DNA from: Clostridia bacterium
GTDB taxonomy: Bacteria > Bacillota > Clostridia > Christensenellales > Pumilibacteraceae
Direction: 5' to 3'
NCBI GenBank assembly: GCA_900767465.1
Contig: CAAGAW010000001.1
Span: forward strand, 1-7,142
DNA length: 7,142 bases
Both the position numbers and the translations under genes were made by a program. Under the pieces are notes generated by a model that had not been told where the DNA came from, ran no database searches, and saw nothing but the letters and a program-made list of their open reading frames with translations. Positions 1 to 4,383 of this stretch are shown here, one piece after another. Position 1 is the first letter of the stretch. The number at the start of each line of letters is the position of its first letter.

Positions 1-4
1 CATA

Positions 5-79
5 GCTACTTCGCCGCTTTGGCTAAAAACAGTCACCTGTGGACTGTTTTTACGGTGTTTCACACCGCCGCGTCGCGCC
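5..79. repeat. Hairpin module M1, left copy
   Basis: This stretch matches 7055-7129 almost base for base. It contains a 10-bp stem (25-34 with 42-51, loop 35-41) whose right arm ends in five T and whose left arm starts with five A, so it looks like a bidirectional terminator. One base later comes a 6-bp stem CGGTGT/ACACCG with loop TTC (53-67). Both copies end in a shared GC-rich tail, CCGCCGCGTCGCGCC (65-79). The second hairpin differs from the right copy at three base pairs, all compensated. Function is unknown; it could be a structured RNA or the single-stranded DNA substrate of a transposase acting in trans. Confidence 0.8.
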
Positions 80-115
80 CCAAGGGGGAAGGCTTTTTAT
101 CCGCTTGTTTTATAA

Positions 116-251
116 TGTCATTTCGACCGGAGTGAGGACGATAGTCCGAACGCAGTGGAGAAATCCCCCACGGAAGAGGTATGTGTTCGTGTGCGCAAGT
201 AAGTCTTCCCTTCCGGGAGATTGCCACGTCGCTGCGCTCCTCGCAATGACA
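116..251 (+). repeat. Dispersed inverted-end repeat R1
   Basis: A 136-nt element bounded by TGTCATT (116-122) and AATGACA (245-251). The reverse complement of the right end, TGTCATTGCGAGGAGCGCAG, resembles the left end, so the whole is a long imperfect palindrome. An internal hairpin GGAC-GATA-GTCC lies at 136-147. The left three quarters, with the AT-rich lead-in TTTTATAA, match 6936-7039 closely. I know this general style of repeat (TCATTxCGA...GAGAAATC) from many bacterial genomes but cannot name a family. It holds no convincing coding sequence. Confidence 0.8.
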
Positions 252-294
252 GTGGCGTTGAGGGTGTTCGCTTGGTCTGTTATCCGTGTTCGGG

Positions 295-418
295 TGTCAT
301 CGTTTCTATTGCGGGGGATTTCTCGGCGGTGAGCCACCGCGGGCGAGCTGGCTGGCGCGAATGTGTAAAGTTCCGTTTTTCCCGCAGGGAAACTTCTTGG
401 CTAACGCTCAAAATGACA
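295..418. repeat. Dispersed repeat R2 with embedded module M2
   Basis: The element begins TGTCAT (295) and ends CTAACGCTC...AATGACA (401-418). Its GGGATTTCTCG core and its tail match the uninterrupted copies at 488-538 and 6834-6863. Here about 75 nt (326-400) separate the core from the tail. The extra segment carries the hairpin GCGGTG-AGC-CACCGC (326-340), a GGGCGAGCTGGCTGGCGCG tract (341-359) and a second hairpin TTTCCC-GCA-GGGAAA (378-392). The first hairpin plus tract is the same module found duplicated at 6507-6574. Confidence 0.7.
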
Positions 419-450
419 TTGTGTCCGATTCGCGGCGTAGCCGTCGGTAG

Positions 451-472
451 GGCGGGACGCCCTCGTCCCGCC
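451..472. repeat. Perfect 9-bp GC-rich hairpin
   Basis: GGCGGGACG (451-459) pairs perfectly with CGTCCCGCC (464-472) around a CCCT loop. No T tract follows on either strand, so it is not a classical intrinsic terminator. It lies between two repeat elements (R2 and R3) and is probably another palindromic module of the same mosaic. Confidence 0.7.
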
Positions 473-487
473 GCATAACGTATACGA

Positions 488-538
488 CTGTTTCCGTCTC
501 TATTGTATGGGATTTCTCGACTGTCGCTCGAAATGACA
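488..538 (-). repeat. Half-element repeat R3
   Basis: This matches the right half of the element at 6715-6863: a TCTATTG lead, GGGATTTCTCGACT, then CGCTCGAAATGACA followed by TCG and TGTAC. It is most naturally read on the minus strand as TGTCATTTCGAGCG...GAGAAATCCC. No left partner end is evident, so it may be a truncated copy or half of a decayed element. Confidence 0.65.
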
Positions 539-560
539 TCGTGTACGACCGGTTTTATAA

Positions 561-714
561 CGTCATTTCGACCGGAGTGATGGTTTTAACCGAACGCAGC
601 GGAGAAATCCTCCACGGTAGAAATATACCGTCCGTGTAAACAACAAAAAAATCCCCCACGGAAGAGGTGTAGTGTCCGAGGAAACAACAAACATTTTTCC
701 CACGGAAGAAACGC
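561..714 (+). repeat. Repeat R4 with degenerate tandem tail
   Basis: The head (TTTTATAA then CGTCATTTCGACCGGAGTGA) matches the heads of R1 and R7. A hairpin GGTT-TT-AACC lies at 582-591, the position where R1 and R7 have GGAC...GTCC. From about 603 the block AAATCCxCCACGGxAGA...AACAACAAA occurs twice with a period of about 44 nt (603-647 and 647-691). A third, shorter version (CCCACGGAAGA) lies near 699-709. No coding capacity is credible. Confidence 0.65.
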
Positions 715-733
715 AACTTCCGTATGTTTTTTT
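702..733 (+). terminator. Putative intrinsic terminator upstream of recF
   Basis: ACGGAAG (702-708) and CTTCCGT (717-723) form a perfect 7-bp stem with an 8-nt loop, followed after ATG by seven T (727-733). It would stop plus-strand transcription from the repeat region before the recF promoter. The arms derive partly from the repeat tail (CCACGGAAG), so it may have been co-opted from a repeat. Confidence 0.5.
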
Positions 734-778
734 AATAAAAGAATCTTATTATAAAGGCGACGACTAATCGGTAAATTG

Positions 779-807
779 TTGCTTTTAGTCCGGAATAGTG
801 ATATAAT
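779..807 (+). promoter_or_regulatory. recF promoter (extended -10)
   Basis: A perfect TATAAT lies at 802-807, preceded by TGA, giving an extended -10 (TGnTATAAT). TTGCTT is at 779-784 with a 17-nt spacer, which is a weak -35 element. Only six bases separate TATAAT from the recF ATG at 814, so the expected transcription start falls at or next to the start codon. The mRNA would then be leaderless. No Shine-Dalgarno motif is present (808-813 read AGCGGT). Confidence 0.65.
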
Positions 808-813
808 AGCGGT

Positions 814-1920
814 ATGAGAATAACGCGCGTAACGCTAAATAATTTTCGTTCTTACCCTGTTGCCGAGGTTGAACTCGGGGACGGGGTAAACGTATTTACG
901 GGCATTAACGCACAGGGAAAAACCAACCTTCTGGAAGCGATTTATCTTACGGCGGTGGGTCGAAGCATGCGCACGCCGCGCGATCGCGAACTTATAAAGT
1001 GGGGAGAATCCCGCGCAAGAGTTCGCGTGGAAGCGGAAGGCGTGACGGGCAATCGCAAGGTCGAAATAGTAATAAGCGACAAGGAAAACAAGCGCGTTGC
1101 CGTTGGCGGGGCTCAGGTTACCAGACTCGGCGAACTAATGGGTGTAATAAACGTCGTGTTGTTTTCGCCCGACGAGACGGCGATAATAAAAAACGGACCG
1201 TCCGAACGCCGCCGTTTTGCCGATATTGCGATTTGTCAGATTTCGCGCGCGTATTTTTATCTTTTGTCGCGATACAACAAAACGCTCGCACAGCGCAACA
1301 AACTGATAAAAAGTCGAGCCGACGGAGACACGCTGGACGTGTGGGACGCTCAACTTGCCCGAGCGGGGGCTAAACTTATCCGCACGCGAAGGGGGTTTTT
1401 TAAGCGGATATCGCCGCTTGCCGCCGCCGCGCACGAGTTTTTAACCGACGGAAAAGAGTCTTTGACGGTGGAATACGAGAGCGTCGACGGAGAGACGGAA
1501 AACGAACTTTGCGAGATTTTACTCGATAAATTCAGGCGGGATCGCGAACGGGATTTAATTCAGGGGTTTACCCACTCGGGACCGCAAACGGACGATTTTA
1601 CCGCGGTCGTAGGCGGAGTGGACGTGCGAAAATTCGGGTCTCAAGGTCAGCAACGCACCGCCGCGCTTTCTCTTAAACTCGCCCAGCTCGACCTTATGGA
1701 AGAGGAAACCGGAGAGTCGCCCGTGCTGCTGCTCGACGACGTTTTCAGCGAATTAGACCCCGCCCGGCAGAAGAAACTTATCGAGCGTCTTTCGCGCTGT
1801 CAGACCGTAATTACGGCAACTCATATCGACCCCACGATCGAAGATTCGTTTTCCGACTCTACCCGCTTCGTCGTAACGAAAACCGAAAACGAAACCACCG
1901 TAATAAAACAAAACGGGTAA
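814..1920 (+). CDS. recF: DNA replication and repair protein RecF
   Basis: RecF is an SMC/ABC-type ATPase that binds gapped DNA and, with RecO and RecR, loads RecA at single-strand gaps in the cytoplasm. Visible motifs in this 368-aa protein are a RecF-typical N-terminus (NNFRSY, residues 9-14), Walker A GINAQGKTN (30-38, K36), an ABC signature region FGSQGQQR (274-281), Walker B VLLLDDVFSELD (304-315), and an H-loop histidine (TATH, H337). The length is normal for the family. The GPHRDD-type motif common in RecF reads GPQTDD here (256-261). The ATG start fits the family N-terminus, although no ribosome binding site precedes it. The gene stands alone: dnaA, dnaN and the small S4-type protein that often precede recF are not adjacent. 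It is convergent with the next gene, with 14 nt between stop codons. Confidence 0.95.
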   Translation: MRITRVTLNNFRSYPVAEVELGDGVNVFTGINAQGKTNLLEAIYLTAVGRSMRTPRDRELIKWGESRARVRVEAEGVTGNRKVEIVISDKENKRVAVGGAQVTRLGELMGVINVVLFSPDETAIIKNGPSERRRFADIAICQISRAYFYLLSRYNKTLAQRNKLIKSRADGDTLDVWDAQLARAGAKLIRTRRGFFKRISPLAAAAHEFLTDGKESLTVEYESVDGETENELCEILLDKFRRDRERDLIQGFTHSGPQTDDFTAVVGGVDVRKFGSQGQQRTAALSLKLAQLDLMEEETGESPVLLLDDVFSELDPARQKKLIERLSRCQTVITATHIDPTIEDSFSDSTRFVVTKTENETTVIKQNG

Positions 1921-1934
1921 AATCGGGCGTTTAT

Positions 1935-2579
1935 TCAATTATCCTTGCCGATTTCGACTAATTTTCGGATTTTTAATCCGCCGCACGCGTCGCCGAGAAC
2001 CTTGGCGGCGTATTTTTTCGGACGACAACGGGTAATAAATTCGTTTGTCGGTACGGTGACGGCGCGATCGCCGGAGTAAAACCTGATCGCCGAACCGAAC
2101 GGAACGAACCGATAGTCGGACACTGCGACGAAAACGTTGAAATATTTGCCGAGCCGACGTATAAGAGAGTGTAATTTTTTTCGCGCGGCGCGGGTGAAAG
2201 AGAGTGAATCGAACCGTAAATACGTTTCGCGAACCGCCATATCGTAAAGAGAAAGGAACTGAACCGCACGAAAATCTATCGGGTCGAGCGTTTTTAATTT
2301 GCGTTTAAGTCCGACTTTAACGCCGAAAAGACGCGCGTAATACTGCGTTTCGTCGTCGCGGATTCTGCGACCGAGCGCGGTAGATCGGTTATACGACACG
2401 TATTCGAGGACGCTCATATTTCCGAACGGAACCTCGCCCGTCGCGGCGTACCTCTTCCCGTCCGCAATCGTCGTAAACAAAACCTCGTCGTCGCCGAGAT
2501 TAAGAGCCTCGCGCCGTTCGCCGGCAGCGGTAAATTCTTTTTCGATAAGAGCGCGCTCGCCCAGACAATACATTATCAT
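1935..2579 (-). CDS. Hypothetical protein, probable degenerate ABC-type ATPase
   Basis: I do not recognise this 214-aa protein directly. Its layout echoes an ABC transporter ATP-binding domain. NMSVLEYVSYN (54-64) resembles the segment after the Q-loop. Residues 97-126 occupy the signature-to-Walker-B span and end in YLRFDSL (120-126), with D124 in the Walker B aspartate position but S125 where the catalytic glutamate would be. NVFVAVSDYRF (148-158) resembles the H-loop strand, with D155 replacing histidine. No Walker A (GxxxxGKS/T) and no LSGGQ are present, so ATP hydrolysis is unlikely. The ABC relationship is my inference from pattern, not a search result. The ATG at 2579 has a GAGG motif nine bases upstream; an in-frame ATG at 2573 is an alternative. 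No signal peptide or membrane segment is evident. The gene appears monocistronic. Confidence 0.75.
   Translation of the reverse strand: MIMYCLGERALIEKEFTAAGERREALNLGDDEVLFTTIADGKRYAATGEVPFGNMSVLEYVSYNRSTALGRRIRDDETQYYARLFGVKVGLKRKLKTLDPIDFRAVQFLSLYDMAVRETYLRFDSLSFTRAARKKLHSLIRRLGKYFNVFVAVSDYRFVPFGSAIRFYSGDRAVTVPTNEFITRCRPKKYAAKVLGDACGGLKIRKLVEIGKDN
1979..2018 (+). terminator. Possible recF terminator inside the convergent gene
   Basis: CGCCGC (1979-1984) can pair with GCGGCG (2005-2010) around a 20-nt loop, followed by TATTTTTT (2011-2018). It reads on the plus strand, about 60 nt past the recF stop, and overlaps the 3' end of the convergent gene. The loop is long, so the call is tentative. 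Confidence 0.4.
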
Positions 2580-2705
2580 TACGTAAAACCTCGCTTTTCG
2601 GGGAATTATCGCCCGTTTTCCGATTTTTTATACCCTATCTCCGGCGATGAATTTTTTACGAAAAAAGCAAAACGCTCAATCGTTAGGACAACGAAAAGCC
2701 GTCGG

Positions 2706-2737
2706 AAACAAAAAAGCCGGACTTTTCAAAAGCCGGC
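2706..2737 (-). terminator. Rho-independent terminator of the phosphatidyltransferase operon
   Basis: On the minus strand a GCCGGCTTTT/AAAAGTCCGGC-type stem (2716-2737, one bulged base at 2721, small loop) runs straight into TTTTTTGTTT (complement of 2706-2715). It lies about 110 nt downstream of the 2848 stop codon and separates the operon from the 214-aa gene. This is a strong, classical intrinsic terminator. Confidence 0.85.
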
Positions 2738-2765
2738 AATCGTCGATAATATATTTTTTTGTTTC

Positions 2766-2803
2766 GGTTTTTTAGCCGCCCGAAAGAGGTTTTTAGCCGC
2801 CCG
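2766..2803. repeat. Short tandem direct repeat in the operon 3' untranslated region
   Basis: GGTTTTTTAGCCGCCCG (2766-2782) recurs as GGTTTTTAGCCGCCCG (2788-2803) with a 22-nt period. The second copy runs into GTGCGG and can form a CCGC/GCGG hairpin followed by five T on the plus strand. It lies between the phosphatidyltransferase stop codon and the terminator. The role is unknown; replication slippage is a sufficient explanation. Confidence 0.55.
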
Positions 2804-2847
2804 TGCGGTTTTTCCGTTGCAGGCGGATCGAGGAAAGACTGCGAAAA

Positions 2848-3420
2848 TTAAGGAGTCTCCTTCTCTTCGCGTTTAAGACCGCGGAGGGTTCGGACATTGC
2901 GGATCGCGTAAAGGACGAACGAAGTAATCATAAGTCCGACGGTGATAATAATGCTGACGAGCGACACGGCGGGCGGTATATTCTCCCAGAGAATATGCAT
3001 GACAGTCATGGCGTAAATCGCGACGGTTGCGGCTTTTCCGTGCCACTCCGCGCTATACGTCGTGCCGGTGCGTGTGATAATCATAAGTCCGAGTATGCCC
3101 GAAATAAATTCCTTGACGATCAGAAGAGCGAGCGGAAACCAGATTTTCGGAAACGCGCGGACGAGACAGAGCATTACGCAGATCTGCGTAAGTTTGTCGG
3201 CGATAGGGTCGAGAGCCTTGCCGAGCGCGCTAACCATATTGAACTTACGCGCTATGATGCCGTCTATAACGTCGGTTACGCCGCTTACGACGACGATTAT
3301 GGTTGCCGCGACGAATCTTCCGGACAGATATTGCCAGACGAAAAACGGAATAAGCAAGAGTCTTATTGCTGTGAGGATATTGGGGATAGTAATAATTCTT
3401 TTGTCGTAATCTTTATTCAT
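2848..3420 (-). CDS. pgsA: CDP-alcohol phosphatidyltransferase, PgsA-like
   Basis: This integral membrane enzyme transfers a phosphatidyl group from CDP-diacylglycerol to an alcohol. The closest assignment is phosphatidylglycerophosphate synthase, acting on glycerol-3-phosphate for phosphatidylglycerol synthesis. The family motif D-x2-D-G-x2-A-R-x8-G-x3-D-x3-D is complete at D50, D53, G54, A57, R58, G67, D71 and D75. The N-terminus IPNILTAIRLLLIPFF (12-27) is typical, and several hydrophobic segments span the rest. The 190-aa length is normal. I chose the ATG at 3420 because GGAGAA (3425-3430) precedes it and homology begins there; a longer in-frame extension to 3576 only reads through the upstream gene. 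The start overlaps the upstream stop by 8 nt (ATGAATAA), implying translational coupling. The family also includes cardiolipin-synthase-type enzymes, and the KEFISG segment (134-139) deviates from the usual PgsA REI pattern, so the alcohol substrate is not certain. Confidence 0.88.
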   Translation of the reverse strand: MNKDYDKRIITIPNILTAIRLLLIPFFVWQYLSGRFVAATIIVVVSGVTDVIDGIIARKFNMVSALGKALDPIADKLTQICVMLCLVRAFPKIWFPLALLIVKEFISGILGLMIITRTGTTYSAEWHGKAATVAIYAMTVMHILWENIPPAVSLVSIIITVGLMITSFVLYAIRNVRTLRGLKREEKETP

Positions 3421-4249
3421 AGCGTTCTCCGTTTGCGTCGGACTTAGGATTTTCGATCGGTTTATCCGGTGTTTCGTCGCGATTTTGCGTATACGTATCG
3501 GCATTTTCGCGACGAATGTCGTTCCGCGACTTTTCGATTCTGTCGTTGAGTTTATGCGCGAGATAAAATATCGCAACCAGCCAGAACGCGCACGCGCTTA
3601 CGAAAACAAACCAGTCGTAAAGCGTAAACGATCCGAACGGAACGATCGAAAGACCGAAAACGATAGTCGCTATTCCCGCTCCTCTGCCGATTATCACCGA
3701 CGGAATAAACCACACGAGTTTCATTTTTATAACTCCGGCAAGCATTACGAGCGCGTCGTCGGGGAAAGCGGGAAAAAGCATCATAAGCGGGAAATAAACC
3801 GAACCTTTATTGCGCAGCAGTTCCGCGGCACGCGCGCAGTCTTTGCCTCCGAGCAGTTTCTCGCAAAGCCGGTACCCGCCCGTTCTGCCGGCAAGGTACA
3901 TCGCCGCGCTTGAAATCATAACGCCGGAAAAGGCGAGAAAAAACGCTTTCGCGGGATCGGGAAAAAGAACGGTCGCAAGCAATATGAACGTCATGTTCGT
4001 ACCCGGAATCGCGCATAAAACGACGGTAAGTACGGCTTCGACAAGGATAAATCCGATAATTCCCCACGCGCTCGAACGGAAAGATTCGACGAGGACGGCG
4101 TTAAGTTTCATGCCGTCGTCGAAATAAACGACTTTGAACGCGAGAAGAACGAGAAAAATCACAACGGATACCGCGACGATAATTCCTGCCGCCGCCAATC
4201 CCCGAAGAACGGTTTTTTTATTCTTTGTCCAAAATTCCTTTATTTTCAT
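3413..4249 (-). CDS. VTT/DedA (TVP38/TMEM64-type) membrane protein
   Basis: This 278-aa polytopic membrane protein belongs to the SNARE-associated/VTT (DedA, TVP38/TMEM64) superfamily. Members are thought to act in lipid scrambling or undecaprenyl-phosphate recycling and in envelope homeostasis. Hydrophobic segments lie at about 15-42, 62-98 (with a CAIPGTN re-entrant-type turn at 79-85), 102-121, 152-174, 180-203 and 212-232. The FPAFPDD motif at 159-165 and the GRTGG at 121-125 fit the family. Residues 234-278 are a strongly charged, hydrophilic tail. The ATG at 4249 is preferred; a TTG at 4255 is in frame. Neither has a convincing ribosome binding site. It lies first in an operon with the phosphatidyltransferase, consistent with a membrane lipid role. 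Confidence 0.85.
   Translation of the reverse strand: MKIKEFWTKNKKTVLRGLAAAGIIVAVSVVIFLVLLAFKVVYFDDGMKLNAVLVESFRSSAWGIIGFILVEAVLTVVLCAIPGTNMTFILLATVLFPDPAKAFFLAFSGVMISSAAMYLAGRTGGYRLCEKLLGGKDCARAAELLRNKGSVYFPLMMLFPAFPDDALVMLAGVIKMKLVWFIPSVIIGRGAGIATIVFGLSIVPFGSFTLYDWFVFVSACAFWLVAIFYLAHKLNDRIEKSRNDIRRENADTYTQNRDETPDKPIENPKSDANGERYE
3425..3430 (-). promoter_or_regulatory. Ribosome binding site inside the upstream gene
   Basis: GGAGAA on the minus strand, four bases before the ATG at 3420. It sits in the last codons of the VTT gene (Gly-Glu-Arg-Tyr-Glu-stop). It fixes the phosphatidyltransferase start and supports coupled translation. Confidence 0.8.
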
Positions 4250-4313
4250 AAACAACGAAACATTTTACTCTTTTTCGGTTTTCGCGCTATGGGCAATCGG
4301 TGAAAAAAGTAAG

Positions 4314-4350
4314 AAAAAAAGGCCGGAAAGCGAATTTTTACCGACCTTTT
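4314..4350 (-). terminator. Rho-independent terminator of the beta-galactosidase gene
   Basis: On the minus strand AAAAGGTCGG (complement of 4341-4350) pairs with CCGGCCTTTT across a 14-nt loop, with one G-T wobble, and is followed by a run of seven T (4314-4320). It lies about 35 nt past the GH42 stop codon and separates that gene from the VTT operon. Confidence 0.8.
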
Positions 4351-4383
4351 CGTTGTTTTTCGGATCAAAGCCACGAAAAACGC

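Noticed and set aside
39..478. Small open frames in the left repeat region
   Set aside because: They lie entirely in hairpin and dispersed repeats, have no ribosome binding sites, and change with repeat divergence; no protein family is recognisable.
999..1434. Overlapping frames inside recF on both strands
   Set aside because: Arg/Gly-rich or low-complexity shadows of a well-supported gene, without ribosome binding sites.
2803..3447. 214-codon plus-strand frame opposite the phosphatidyltransferase
   Set aside because: It is the antisense shadow of a gene with a perfect CDP-alcohol phosphotransferase motif; the translation is low-complexity and charged, with no family resemblance.
3421..3576. 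N-terminal extension of the phosphatidyltransferase to 3576
   Set aside because: The extra 52 residues lie out of frame inside the VTT gene and are basic and unlike the family. GGAGAA plus ATG at 3420 gives the canonical start.
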